The notes: generated by a model from the sequence alone, not told the origin. A DNA stretch of 64,000 nucleotides from Nelumbo lutea (GCA_022828595.1 JAKGHH010000001.1:69808401-69872400), one strand, 5' to 3'. Positions 11,814 through 23,914 are shown, counted from the first letter of the stretch. Program-made: numbers and translations.

Positions 11814-11831
11814 GGGGGGGGGGGGGGGGGG
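11814..11831 (+). repeat. 18-base G homopolymer
   Basis: Eighteen consecutive G residues. Such a run can form a quadruplex, and its length is also prone to sequencing error. Confidence 0.8.
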
Positions 11832-12470
11832 CTTTGATAGAACGCAATTGTGAGTTTGGGGATTTCTAGCATTGGTGCAATTGGTTTGTTTTCGCTTTGA
11901 GGTTTGACTCGGCTCTTGCAGTACTAGCCTCCTATTTCTTGTCCAGAAAGCTTCTATCGAAAGTCATAGGTGTCTTTACTTCTAGTTTTGCAACCCCCAT
12001 GACCTTCAACAAAGGGCTTCTTGGCAAGAAACATGTATTTACTTGGTTAGGCTGTGTGAGTGTTCTAGTTTTCGAAAATGGTACATTGTGGTGATATATT
12101 TTGATTGGTAGGGCGACAACCCCCCAATGTTTTGGCAGTGGGATGTCTGTGTCAATGTTATTCTTATTGCAGTACCGAGTAGTGTAAGCTATCGCCCATG
12201 TTTCGTTTGCATTGTAAATATTTTGCCGTGCATGGTGTTGAATTATACTGCCAGTCTGAGTTCTGATAATCGAACGCTGATTGGCTGGCGGGTACGTTGG
12301 ATGATAGTGCGTAGCGATCGTTTAGGCTATGGGTATGAACATTCGTCAATTACATTTGAATTATAGTGATTTTAACTCGCTTCCTTTTTATTGGGACACT
12401 AACATGACAATACGTCTCCCAATGGAAAGGTGATAGATAATCTAGGCAGTTGTCACTTTTCTGCAGCGTC

Positions 12471-12678
12471 GTTTTGGTTGCTAGATGGTTTTCCAATCAT
12501 CTTTAAAAGAAAAATGGGGGTGGTCTATTCTCATTCGTTTTCGTCTAAGCTATTGTGTTGTCGGTGTTGCCACTGTTTTGGTTGCTAGATGGTTTTCCAA
12601 TCATCTTTAAAAGCAAAATGGGGGTGGTCTATTCTCATTTGTTTTCGTCTAAGCTATTGTGTTGTCGGTGTTGCCACT
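12471..12678 (+). repeat. 104-bp tandem duplication
   Basis: A unit starting GTTTTGGTTGCTAGATGG occurs twice head to tail (12471-12574 and 12575-12678) with only a few differences, just upstream of the PMD pseudogene. Confidence 0.92.
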
Positions 12679-13423
12679 GCTTTGTGATCTCATTCCCTTC
12701 TGCTTCTTGTGTTTTCCGTTCGGGGTTGCTGCATTTCTTGTATTTAATGGCATTGCGTAAGCAGTATAAGGGTTCTCGCAAATGTGAAAAGTCTCATGCA
12801 CGAGAAAGAGTGGCAAAGGAGGAGTGTCCGTTCCTAGACTTCATCCAGGAAGTACAACAGAGTTGCTTTCCGACTACAACTATGCAAGGGAAGCTAACTC
12901 AGGGAGGGGGTTCTGGCCTCTGGTGCCTGTGGCGACGGGTAAAGGCAACACCTTCGACATCAATGAAGGCAAAGAGCTCTGTCTATATGGGCGTCAGGCA
13001 TGCAAAGTCGTCTACCGCTACATAAAGCCTAGGACCGTGGACCCTGACGGCTCCACTAGCTATACTTCGTGGGCATCGTTTTTCTTGGAGAACTCCATGT
13101 CTTGTAGGCTATTGCGTGATGCGGGTTTGCTAAGGTTTGCCGGCTGTTTCATGGGTCTTTGAAGGGGTGATGGTGTAGATTTCATGAAATTGTAGGTGGC
13201 ACATTGGTGTTGCCGTACCCACACCTTTATTGGTGCGTTCGGAGAATTTGGTGTTACCATGGAGGATTGTGTGACTTTACTAGTGTTGCTGTTGGTTGGA
13301 ACTATATCTATGCGTCATCTCCAGCACCCAAAAAGTATCCTTGGGGAATTGGTTCCGATGTATGAGGAGTTGGTGGCTGAGATAGACCACTTTAAGTTGA
13401 AGATGGACTCTACCTCTATTCAC

Positions 13424-13885
13424 GACAAGATGACGCTTGATGGGTGGATGAAGTATTGCTTCGAGTACCATGGTGGTAGTAACTTCATGGTGCAGAAGAT
13501 GAACAGCCAGTGTTACTTGGATGCTTTCATTCTTTATGTGGCTTCCAGACTCCTCTTCCCCGGTGCCCCTAACTATGGACAAGATGACGCTTGATGGGTG
13601 GATGAAGTATTGCTTCGAGTACCATGGTGGTAGTAACTTTATGGTGCATAAGATGAACAGCCAGTGTTACTTGGATGCTTTCATTCTTTATGTGGCTTCC
13701 AGACTCCTCTTCCCCGGTGCCCCTAACTATGGACAAGATGACGCTTGATGGGTGGATGAAGTATTGGTTCGAGTACCATGGTGGTAGTAACTTCATGGTG
13801 CGGAAGATGAACAGCCAATGTTACTTGGATGCTTTCATTCTTTATGTGGCTTCCAGACTCCTCTTCCCTGGTGCCCCTAACTATG
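13424..13885 (+). repeat. Three tandem 154-bp copies inside the PMD pseudogene
   Basis: Units at 13424-13577, 13578-13731 and 13732-13885 each encode KMTLDGWMKY ... LFPGAPNYG. Because 154 is not a multiple of three, every junction shifts the frame, so the expansion is incompatible with a functional protein. Units differ at only a few positions, so it is fairly recent. Confidence 0.95.
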
Positions 13886-14152
13886 GACTGCGCACCGGAT
13901 CGGGACATTGGCAGTTTTGGCTGCTGGTGGACATCAATTGTCATTGGCGTCGATGTTTCTTGGCTATTTGAACAAGCAGATGGATGCCACTGTCCATCAA
14001 ATTATGGACCCTGGATGTGCATGCTAGTCTTATGTGTTATGCTCATTCTTGTTCATGTTCCTTTGCGAGCGTTTTGGTTTGAATGTCACCCCTCGCGAGT
14101 TATCTCCCTTCCATGTGCATGTGGCCACACTAGATGAAGCAGAGTCCCAATA

Positions 14153-14157
14153 GGTTT
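14153..14157. repeat. Left target-site duplication of element B
   Basis: GGTTT here equals GGTTT at 24596-24600 on the other side of the element. Confidence 0.85.
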
Positions 14158-14838
14158 TGTTGTTGTGTGATCTGACTACTCCCAAGTGGAGGACAAATTG
14201 GCTTCCAATCGAGCAGCGAACTGGATCTATCTACAAGACAGTGGATCAGAGAACCTGGGGTGGCTAACCCAGCGACGTCGCTCCAATGCTTAAGTTAGTA
14301 TATTGTACTGCGAGCTGAATGCTTTGAGAGTTTGAGAGCTTGAGATTTAGAGACTAGAATAATCACGCGTACCTTTTGCCTTGAGGTTCCAGTCTTTATA
14401 TACTGTAGTAGTCATGGGACTCACGAAAGAGTTTTGGGATCTCCGGGGTGTGGAGATAGAGTTTGTTTCGCTTCCGAAGGAGCAGTATGTAGATAAGGCT
14501 TATCATTTTACTTCCGACTCTGGCGGAGCCAAGATGAGTCCTTATCGTGATCTCGAAAAAGTTAGGGTTTGTTAGCTCATCGTGGTCCTGAGTGATTCAG
14601 GATATATTGGAGAGACCTCCAGAGTCGATTACGTTGCGATTCGGGTTGTTAGCGCTGAGCTGATACTTAGATTCTTTATTTTTGAACTGGATGCCCGATG
14701 TGCTTCTACGCCGAGGTGGCTTGGTACCCAAACTGCAAATGTTGCGAACTGAGCTCACCCAACTGAGTTGTCATCCTTCAATCAGATCGCACTTATGTGT
14801 CCCCTTCCTGCTAGGTCGCGCCAAATCACCCTTCATCA
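14158..14838 (-). repeat. 3' LTR of element B
   Basis: It is 681 bp, starts TGTTGTTG and ends CTTCATCA on the plus strand. A TATATAAA box for minus-strand transcription lies near 14395-14402. The purine tract upstream in sense orientation (14839-14853, GGAGTGAGGGGCAAT) matches that of element A. Confidence 0.93.
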
Positions 14839-15149
14839 ATTGCCCCTCACTCCTCGTGCTAGGGGTCCCAACCCGGTGTGAGGAGTTCATGGAGGGTCTA
14901 AGTGGATTTGACGCGGGGTCTAGACAATCTGAAGAGCAAACCGTTGGTCAGACCTGTTCAACCATCTGGTTTAAACATGAAATGACCCAGATCGTGTCCC
15001 GAGTACGCGCAGACGTCATGCTATTTATAGACTCTACGGACATCAAAGAGCACGCTCAACCGATTTCGTCCTTGAGTGTCATGCAACCGGTTTTCATGGG
15101 AGTCGTTGGATCGAGCAGGTCTCAACTGTTGATCGCCATGTGGTGAACT

Positions 15150-15157
15150 ATAAATAG
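15150..15157 (+). promoter_or_regulatory. TATA box of the antisense gene in element B
   Basis: TATAAATAGGGGG precedes the ATG at 15333 by about 180 bases. The element A copy has the identical extended box. Confidence 0.7.
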
Positions 15158-15332
15158 GGGGCTGAGGGGGCCCTTTCCTTCACCAAAAAATCTTGTGATT
15201 GAGCTCTCCCGAGGTCGCGTCAGAGTCTTTCAACTCGCCACTTCTTCCCTTGTGTTCCGAGGTTGTTTTCATCCTTTTGGTGAGTCCGTCTTCTTTTGTT
15301 AGTTTGTTCTCCTTTCCTTTTCCTATTCCAGT

Positions 15333-17292
15333 ATGTCTAGTGCTAGTATAGATAGACTACTTAGTGATTCTACTGAGCCCGAGGGTGCCGAGGTGCAGTC
15401 CTTGGCTCCCACTGGCGAGGTCAGCTCCTCGCTAGGCAGTTCCTCTCCTTGCCTCTTAGGAGAAACACCTTTACCCGAAGTCAGGCCATCTCGACCTAAG
15501 GAGCCTGAATCGGGTGGAGGGACCAACCTCTAGAGAGGGGGTCCCGTCTTCTTCCCGGGGTCAGAATCCGGATGACTTCGGCCCTTCCACTATGACCTTA
15601 GACAAGTTACTGTCCTTGGTAGTCCGTTATCGTCTTCTCGATAACCTTATTTTTAGTATTCCCTTGGGTCGGTACCCTTGGGTTCATGGCCACCATGAGC
15701 TCATGGTTTTCGAAGAGCAGCTTGTAGCTGGGCTGGCTTCCCGCTCCGCCCATTCATTGTAGAAATTATTAAGTCCTTTGATATCACCATTGACCAATTA
15801 CACCCGAAACTCCATCCGAACTATAGTTGGATATGTTCTTTGATATCACCATTGACCAATTACACCCGAACTTCATCCGATCTGTTGGATCTGTCCTTAG
15901 ATATTTTTAGTTCGATTTGTTCGATCAAGTAGAACTCCGCTTACATGTGCGGGGATATTTGACAGAGTTACTACATCTCCCCCGCCTTGGGTTCAAAATC
16001 CTGTTCGGCAGCCCAAACAAAGTACCAACCTGGAAGAGGAGGTGGCCCTTCCCGACTCACTAGCGGGTGGCCATCAAAGACCTCGGGTGAGGATAGATGT
16101 AGAGACTAGGGTGGTTGTTAACTCCTAGAGGGACCTCGGCCTGGAGATGAAAGATTTCTTGGTCGAGGAGAAGCTTTTGCGAGCTGGGCTGAGTCCTCCT
16201 GGTAGGCCTCCACCTCGGTGCTCATATTAATCTTTCTTATTCTGTATTTACTTCAGTTTGCGACTAACCCCTTCCTTTTTCTCTTGCAGTAGCTATGCCG
16301 GACGTCGATGCAAAAAACCTTTTGAGGGGCGTTCAGAGAGGGAAAAAGAGGAAGGCCTCAAAGAAGTCTTGCCGGGAGGCCGGTCCTTCAACTCCCGTCC
16401 CACCCGAGGTCGCTGAGTCGGAGCCAATCTCAGTTGAGCTTCCAAAAGAGGAGTCTGTCCCCAACCTCCTATCATGGACCTGGATGAAGACCAAGATGAA
16501 GGAGAGCATAATGACCCCGCGACATGGGCTCCTCAAAAGCAAGGATGTCATTTTTCCTGTTGAAGACGCGGAGTGGGCTGACATGCTCACAAGTCAGCTC
16601 GGGGGCCGGGCTGCCAGTTACTGCATGGTGGTGAGTACCTCACCTTTATATTCTATTTCCTTGTTCGTCTGTTAAGGATATTTACATCTGCTTCTATTTT
16701 CCAGGTGACCTCCGCCATTCATTCGTTAGTCTACCAGTCCGAGATCCGCCAGAAGCGAGCTCAGGAAGCCGAGGAGAATGCTCGGAAAATTTACCGCGAG
16801 CTAGACTTAGCTCGGGGTGAGGTTCTTCGAGCTAAGAAAGGAGCTCAGAGCCAACATGAGCTGATCATGGTGCTGACCGAGGAGGAGAAACTCAAACACG
16901 AGAACGAGAACCTCGATGCAATGATCAAAGAGCGCACTGAGATCTTTGAAACCGCCATCCAGGAGGCACAAACTGAGGAGAGAGAGCGTGCCATCGAAGG
17001 TTTCAAAGAGTCTTTGGAGTTCCGTAATCTCTAGGTTGAGTACGGATCAAGCTCTTATCGGTCCGGTTTCAAACTGTGCAAATGGATGATGCGGCAAAAG
17101 TTTCCCGAGCTTGACCTCGGAACTGTTTCCATGTCTGACATTACTCCCGAGAAGGCAAAAGCGGCTAACGAAGAACCCGACTTCTTCGAAGAGGAAAGCG
17201 ACGATGAAGTCCCCGAGGCGGGCCCATTAGGTCGAGAGGACGCGGAGGAGGATCGCATGAAGACTGACCTGCCCGGCAGTTTGGACACATAA
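15333..17292 (+). pseudogene. Antisense accessory gene of element B (PF04195-like domain plus coiled coil)
   Basis: Exon 1 starts MSSASIDRLLSDSTE and, after a frameshift near 15525, gives the PF04195-like block with FSIPLGRYPWVHGHHE and VFEEQLVAGL. A 62-bp duplication (15776-15899) and stops then wreck the middle. Exon 2 is 16290-16630 (basic KKRKASKK stretch, then acidic). The second intron is 16631-16704 (GTGAGT...TTCCAG). Exon 3 is 16705-17292, a coiled coil ending in an acidic tail and TAA, with one TAG at about 17032. An AATGAAATATAA polyadenylation-like string follows at about 17395. The intron positions match element A. Function is unknown. Known Tat-lineage elements often carry such extra antisense ORFs. 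Confidence 0.72.
15776..15899 (+). repeat. 62-bp tandem duplication in the antisense gene
   Basis: CTTTGATATCACCATTGACC starts at 15776 and again at 15838. The duplicated text encodes part of the PF04195-like domain (FDITIDQLHP), and the 62-bp period shifts the frame. Confidence 0.85.
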
Positions 17293-17778
17293 TTCTTGCC
17301 TCTTTTCTTGGACCTCTTGTGATGTACATCCCGGGCCTTCGATCTCGGTTATAGTAGTTGTTTCTTCTCCGTTTTGTACTCAAAACTCAACATTTAATGA
17401 AATATAAGTATTTTGGCAATCTTTGTGTACAAAAAATTCTTTTTTCTTCTAAGTGTAAATAACTTTCGAACTGGTGGACTAAACCAAATAGGACTAGATT
17501 TTTTTCTAAGTGTAGGTTACCCTAAATTGTCGAGCTAACAAGCTAGACTCCAAGTAGGGATAACTTCACATCATTGTACGCCGAGGTGGGCGGACACTAT
17601 AGAGTATATACTCGACCTATCTGCACACGAGCTACTTGTTTAAGTGTTGGTTATCCCTTAGTGCCGAACCATTGGGCTTAACTTCAAATGGGACTAACTT
17701 GTTATTATGTGCCGAGGTGGGCTAGACATCGTAGGGTTTGTACCCGAACTATCTATTCCTCAGGCGTGAGAACTGGTA

Positions 17779-17912
17779 TGCCTATGCCAAAGAGGCAACT
17801 AGGACTTCTCTGCCTATGCCGAAGAGGCGACTAGGACTTGCTCGCCTATGCCGTCGAAGAGGCAACTAGGTCTTATCTGCTTATGCCGAGGAGGCGACTA
17901 GGACTTATCGTA
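17779..17912 (+). repeat. Short minisatellite in element B
   Basis: About four imperfect units of the type GCCTATGCCGAAGAGGCGAC plus TAGGACTT, roughly 33-36 bp each, lie in the non-coding gap between the antisense gene and pol. I see no gene in the rest of 17293-18010. Confidence 0.8.
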
Positions 17913-18009
17913 GTGCTGAGGTTTTATGTCAACTTAGCATCATGGCCCTTAGGCTTCTAGGAGTGACTCATAGTCCTCTCTCCAGTTCAGTGATCCCTTT
18001 GGACCAATT

Positions 18010-21000
18010 CGGTGGTCACGAGTAGTACCTTCTTAGGTTGTCGATATTCCACGCCGAGGTACCTACTTCCCTTCCAAAGTCTCGAGCTCGTACGTGCCTT
18101 CACCAAACACCCATCTTACTCAGTATGGACCTTCCCAATTCGGTCCGAGCTTATTACCAATGCTGGGCTTAGGTACCATAACCTTTCGAAGAACAAGGTC
18201 ACCGACGCGGAAGTGCAATCTTCTGACCCGGGCGTTATAGAACCGAGCTACTCTCAGTTGGTAAGCTGCAGTCCGGATGTAAGCCAGGTCTCGTACCTCT
18301 TCTACCAGGTCTAGGTTGGTATGGAGCTCGTCATCATTCGTCACATCGTCACAAGCCTCCAAGCATAGTGTCGGCACCTCGATTTCTGTTGGATCACTGC
18401 TTTTGTGTTGTAAGTTAGGTTGAAAGGGGTTTCACCTATGGCGGTCTTAATTTTAGTTCGGTAGGCCCAAAGGACACTAGGCAGTTTGTCTACCCACAAT
18501 GCCTTGGCTCGAGCTAAGCGAGCTTTCAGTCCGCGAAGTATTGCTCTGTTAGTGACTTTTGCTTGTCCGTTCGCTTAGGGGTGTGCCTTCGATGTGAAAT
18601 TTTGTTGAATTCCCATTTCGGCACACCAATTTTGAAACTTGATATCCTTGAACTGCTTTCCATTATCGGAGATGAGTACCCGAGGTAACCCGAAGCGACA
18701 TACTATGTTTTTCAAAAAGAAATTCTGTATGTTGTGGGTTGTGATCGTCACCAAGGGTTCGACTTCCACCCACTTTGTAAAGTAGTCTACTGCTATGACC
18801 AAAAACCTCCTCTGTCCTGTCGCTGGCGGGAATGGGCCAAGGATGTCGATTCCCCATTGCGTGAAGGGCCATGGGCTAGTGAAGTATTTCAGATCAGCAC
18901 CAGGTCGATGGTGGATGCTGGCATGCCTTTGACACCTATCGCACTTGTTGACGAGCTCGAGTGCATCTGCCTTCATCGTAGGCCAGTAATAGCCTTGCTG
19001 CAACACTTTCTGTGCGAGAGCTCTACCCCCCAAGTGTCCGCCGCACAAGCCTTCATGGATGTCATGGAGTACATGCTTGGCCTCCGAAGGTCGCAAGCAG
19101 CGCGAGTAGGGGAACGTGAATGATCTTCTGTATAGTTGTCCATCTATAAGGGCGTACTTAGCTGATTGGCACTCTACCCTTCGGGACACATTGCGTTCTA
19201 CAGGTAGGGTCCCGTGCAGCAGATAACTTATTAGTGGATTGATCCAACTCGGTTCCGCTTGTGCTACGGGAGCGACCTCTTATGCCCCCCGAGAATTCTA
19301 GAATGAGGTAAGTCCTCTAAATACACGGTTTGCATGGTATTACTGCTTGTGCTGGATAATCGGGACAATACATCATCCTCAACATTCTCGGACCTCGAAA
19401 TCTGTCTGATGAAGTGGGAGATGAAGCCGCACAGGATCTCTCTAACTTTGGCCAAGTATGCAGCCATAATGGGGTTACGAGCTTCATACTCACCGGTGAC
19501 TTGGTTGACCACAAGCTATGAGTCACTGCATATGATGAGGTGCTTTACCTTCATTTTCCTTGCTAGGGTTAACCCGACGACCAATGCATTGTACTCTACT
19601 TCGTTGTTTGATCCCGCGAATCCAAACCGGAGTGTGTATTCCAGCTTCACCTCGCTTGGACCGTACAGATTCAGTCCTGCACTGCTTTCCTATTGGTTGG
19701 ACGAGCCGTCAATGTGGAGAATCCAGGGCTCGTCGTTCCAGGTCGGCTCTGCTCTGACCAGGACCGGCACCGCACTAGTTGAAGCTTTCATTGTTGTTCG
19801 AGCTCGGGGCTCACGGTACTAAACGTGCATTCCACTAAAAAATCAGCCAAGGCCTGGGCTTTGATTTCCGTCCGAGGCTCATACCGGATATCATACTTGC
19901 TTAGTTCGATAAACCACTTTGTCAATTTGCGAGACACCTCGGGCTTGAGCAGAATCTGCCTCTGAGGTTTGTTGGTGAGAACGATGACAGTATGGACCTG
20001 GAAATACAGACGAAGCATGCGAGCTGCTATGATTAGTGCATACGCTAATTTCTCAATCTCCAGGTACCTAGTTTCTACGTCCTGCAAAACTTTACTAACA
20101 TAGTAGATGGGTCGTTGGACCTGATCTACTTCTTTGAATAATACCGAGCTGACTACCTCGTCACTCGCGGAGAGGTACAACTTTAATACGTCCCCTTCCT
20201 TGGGTCGAGTTAGAATTGGGGCGGTACCAAGGTATCTTTTTAGCTCTTCGAAGGCGAGTTGACATTCTGCAGTCCATTCAAAGTCCTTACTCTTTTTTAT
20301 GGCTTTAAAAAAGGGTAGGTTGCGATCTACCGACTTGGACATAAAGCAACTCAGGGCGGTTATCCGTCCAGTCAGCCTCTGAACCTCTTTTATTTTGCAG
20401 GGTGGTCTCATATCTGGGATGACCTTTGTTTTATCCGAGTTGGCTTCGTTGCCACGTCGGTTGACTATATAGCCTAGGAATTTGCCCGAGGTGACTCCGA
20501 AGACACACTTGTTTGGATTTAATTTCATATTGTATTTTCGCAAATTTGAAAAACACTTTGTAAATCATTCAACAAGAAATTTGAAAACTAGGTCTTCACG
20601 ACCATGTCATCAACGTAACACTCTATTTTATTGCCGATCAACGGCTCAAAAATTTTGTTTACAAGGCATTGAAAGGTTGCCCCGACATTTTTTAGTTCGA
20701 AGGGCATGACCTTGTAACAGTACAACCCGAGCTCAGTTATAAAAGCAGTTTTCTCTTTGTCAGCAGGGTCCATCCTAATTTGGTTGTAACTAGAATAGGC
20801 GTCTAGGAAGCTCAGCAACTCATGCCCCGAGGTTGCGTCCACTAGGCGGTCGACACACATGCGCCACTTGCCATTGGCATTTTTTTACCAGAACTGGGTT
20901 AGCCACCTAGCTCAGGTAATGGACTTCCCTAATGAAGTCTGCCACTAGGAGCTTCCCGACTTCTTCATCGACTACCCTCCAACATTCTGGGGCAAGGTTG

Positions 21001-22000
21001 CGCTTCTTCTATCTTACTGGCCTGACTAAGGGGTTGGTATTCAATTTGTGAGTTAGAATTTTAGAGTCTATTCCAGGCATTTCTATCGTGGACCAAGCAA
21101 AAATATCTAAGTTTTTTAGTAGGAAACTTACTATTTGGGAGCAGAGTGGCTCGTTAATCGAGGCACCGATCTGGAGAGTCTTGGTAGGGTCATCAGTTGA
21201 GACCGAGATGTGGACCCTCTCCTCTATCGGGGTAGCTTGCTCGTTAGCATATTTCGTTGGGCGCTCGAGCTCGACATCATTTGCCAATTTCGCTTTCCCT
21301 TTGAGAGCAGCTACGTAGCACTTGGGAGATTTGAGCTGGTCACCTCGCACAGTCCCTACCCCATAGTTAGTTGGGAGTTTCATCGCCAGATAGTAGGTGG
21401 ACACTATTGCATGTAGGACGTGCGTAATGGGCTGACCTACTATAGCGTTGTAGGGAGAGGGAGTCACGACCACCAGGAATGTGTGCTCAAACCTCGCGAT
21501 ATTTGGTCACGTGTCGGCCTCTACGGGTACCGTGACTCGTCCAAGAGGTTTGACCTCCTCGCCGTTGAAGCCTACCGTGTCTGCCGGTTTTAGATCGTTC
21601 TACTGTAGCTGTAGCTTGTCGAAAGTTTCCTTGAATAAGATCTCCATCGAGCTGCCTGAGTCTACCAGGATGTGCTTCACTTCGAAATCGTTAATCCCCA
21701 GTTTTACCACTTAGGCATCATCATGAGGTTACTGGATCTCGCGTGCATCATCCTTCGTGAAATATATTGGTTCATCGAGCCGAGGTCACTTTGGTGGGTT
21801 TTCCTCTTCATTTTCTAGCTTGCAAACTGAGATCCTTCCGGCTACTGATGTACACCCCATGATGATGGATCCGTCGGTAATCATGTTAATTACTCCATGG
21901 GTCGATCTTTCCTCAGGCATCTATCTCAGCAGTTGCTCATTCTGCCTACTGGTCTCGGGGGCATTGCTTCTCTGGTCCCCCTATCGATCTGCTTGGCCTC
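18010..22000 (-). pseudogene. Element B pol: protease, RT, RNase H, extra RNase H, integrase
   Basis: Read on the minus strand from 22000 downward. The aspartic protease has LVDSGSS (about 21651-21668). Reverse transcriptase has LSFLDAYSSYNQI and the catalytic YVDD (20606-20617). RNase H follows (FEWTAECQLAFEELK, LKLYLSASDE), then a second RNase H-like region (VVNQVTGEYEARNP, 19264-19512). Integrase has H2C2 zinc binding (HEGLCGGH, CDRCQRH), a core with D and D (GIDILGPF, LISDNGKQF), and a C-terminal part at 18120-18377 (FRVGDLVLRKV, GPNWEGPY). The third integrase catalytic residue has changed: GQAEVTN in copy A's class reads GQAKVTN here (AAA codon, 18557-18559), next to an in-frame TAA. Several other stops exist, so the enzyme is dead. 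Confidence 0.9.
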
Positions 22001-22010
22001 TCTCTTCTCA

Positions 22011-23870
22011 CTATATGAATTTTTTTAAGTATCTACAGCGAATAAACTCCTCGATCTTGTCACGGAGGTTTCTGTAGTTCTTCGCGTTGTGTCCATGGTC
22101 TCCATGGAAATGATAGTAGACATTTTGGTTCCTTGTTGCAGGATCTCCCCTTAACCTTGGAGGCCATTTGACAAAGGAGGAGTCCTTAATGGCCATTAGG
22201 ATTTCTCCTCGCTTAGCGTTCAATGACGTGTAGTTCGTTCTTTCGACAGGTGGGGTCCTGGAGTGCCGACCTGAGTTGCGAGTTCGCGAGGTAGATCGGC
22301 TTCTGGATTTGTTTCTTCCCCTACTCGGGGACTTGCTCTTCCTTCTTTTTTGTCCGCCATTACCTGTTTCTTCATTGTCTCTTTTCCTTTTTTTTCTGTT
22401 GGTGGATTGTCGGCCTTCTGATTGATTTCCTCTTTGGTACCAATGAACTGATCGGCTGGCTTAAGGAATTCGGTGATGTCCTTTGGTTTGTTGGCCCCCA
22501 CATGCCATTTAAACTCCCTACGGGTTATTCCTTTCGTCGTTGCCATGAGTCTTACCATTGGGTCGAGGTCTGGTATCTGCAGGCAGGTGTTGTTGAAGTG
22601 CTTAGTGTAGCTTTTGATCGATTCTCCTTCTCTCTAAACTACGTTGAGAAGACTTTCCTGTGACTTTGGGCACTTCTTGCTATCGATTCTCCTTTTGATT
22701 GATACTAGGTCTGAACTATCCCTTTAAAGGTAGTGGAGAAGGCTACGCACATGCAAGACTCATCAGCCCTAGCTAGGTGCATCTGGGACTGAAAAGAGTC
22801 CACATGGTCATTAGGATCAAAAGACCCATCATACTTGTATAAAGGAGGCATCTTGGAGTCTTTAGGCATCGAGACCACCAAGAACTAGGGAGATAGGGGA
22901 TATGAACGGGAAAGTAGTGGAGGAGCGGCCTTTGTAGCTACCGAGCTCACTTTTTCCTTACCTTTAGCTCGCCCTTTTTGTTGGCTTGGCTTTGCTAGCT
23001 AGCTGTTCTGAGTTGAGGTACGACATGCCTTGCGACGTCTCCGTTGTTGCTTCTTCACTGACTTGGTATTAGTGCTGCTAACTTCGGTATGCTCTGGTAC
23101 GACTCTGTCGTGAGGTAACTCTTGGTTCCTTGTGGGATTCTAGGGCTAGCTATCATGGACAGAGAGGCCCTGTCTCGAGTTTGCACCTCGAACCCCGAAC
23201 TAGTTACCTGTTAGTGAACCATCATTTTCTTGCTGTGAATGCCGAGGAGGATTGGTCCTGTTAGGTTGAGTATCCCTGGACCTGTTTCCAAGGTTCCCTT
23301 GCGAGGCCGGTAGAGTAAGCTAACTGTCTCTTCTCCCACGGGGCAAGACCTGACTCCAGAGAGGAATCGAGACTTGGGAGGTCTCTTCGCCCCAGTGGGG
23401 AGATCGGCTGATATTCTGGTTAATCTGAGGCTGGTGCTAATTCTAATGGGCCCCTGGGTGCTGAGGTGGAACCGACTGCTGGTTCTACGACAGTGGAGGG
23501 ACCTGATGCTGGTACTGCTGGTATAAATAATGTTGCTGGTACTGTTGAAATTGTTGGACCTGCTGCATCTGGATATGGATAGCCCGGATGCACTGAACCA
23601 GGTCATTGAATTGAGACTGCCCGACTCCGAGGGGAACCCTAGAAGGCTCAGAAAAAGTTGCACCTATCACTGGGGGAAGTGGGGCGCTCACCTGTGTGGT
23701 GTTTGGTGGTGCGGTCAATGTTGGAACTCTAGACACAGTAAGCGGGATGGTGAACTATCTAATGCACACCGTAGGAGGTTGAGGTTGCCCCCCGGAGACA
23801 TTCATCTAGTTGTTTTTCCCGGTATGACTGGAAGATGCCATTGATGTGGAAATCAAGGTTGATAACTGAA
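22011..23870 (-). pseudogene. Element B gag
   Basis: The minus strand shows a Pro/Thr-rich start (MSRVPTLTAPPNTTQ), a Gln/Tyr-rich stretch (about 23530), then the capsid-like retrotransposon gag region (YDGSFDPNDHVDSFQSQMH, about 22790), a Lys/Glu-rich linker and a terminal YYHFHGDHGHNAKNYRNL block. In related elements that last block is a Cys/His zinc-binding motif; here the cysteines are replaced by Tyr or Asn. Several stops and frame changes separate the parts. Confidence 0.82.
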
Positions 23871-23895
23871 GAATGGGGATGACCTTTCGATCATT

Positions 23896-23914
23896 TCCCA
23901 CATACGTCACCAAT
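23896..23914 (-). promoter_or_regulatory. Primer-binding site of element B
   Basis: Immediately inside the 5' LTR the sense strand reads ATTGGTGACGTATGTGGGA. This resembles the TGGCGCC-type primer sites of plant gypsy elements with changes. I do not assign the tRNA. Confidence 0.6.

Larger units (their letters stand above)
12745..14157 (+). pseudogene. Plant mobile domain (PMD) protein pseudogene, 5' half
   Basis: The frame(s) show the PMD hallmarks: SWASFFLENS ... LLRDAGLL, then after a non-coding gap HWCCRTHTFIGAFGEFGVT and MEDCVTLLVLLLVG, then FPGAPNYGLRTG and WLFEQ. PMD (PF10536) proteins are mostly transposon-derived, and their host roles are known for only a few domesticated members. 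The frame is shifted near 12830 and broken by three tandem 154-bp copies (13424-13885). At 14157 the gene is cut by gypsy element B; the frame resumes at 24596. Near the cut it reads PFHVHVATLDEAESQ then a TAG. Confidence 0.75.

Noticed and set aside
13424..13885. Three similar open frames read as three small genes
   Set aside because: They are the tandem 154-bp units of one PMD pseudogene; starts and stops are created by the frame shift at each junction.
19334..19822. 162-codon plus-strand frame within element B pol
   Set aside because: It is the complement of the RNase H/integrase region, whose minus-strand translation gives clear domain matches.
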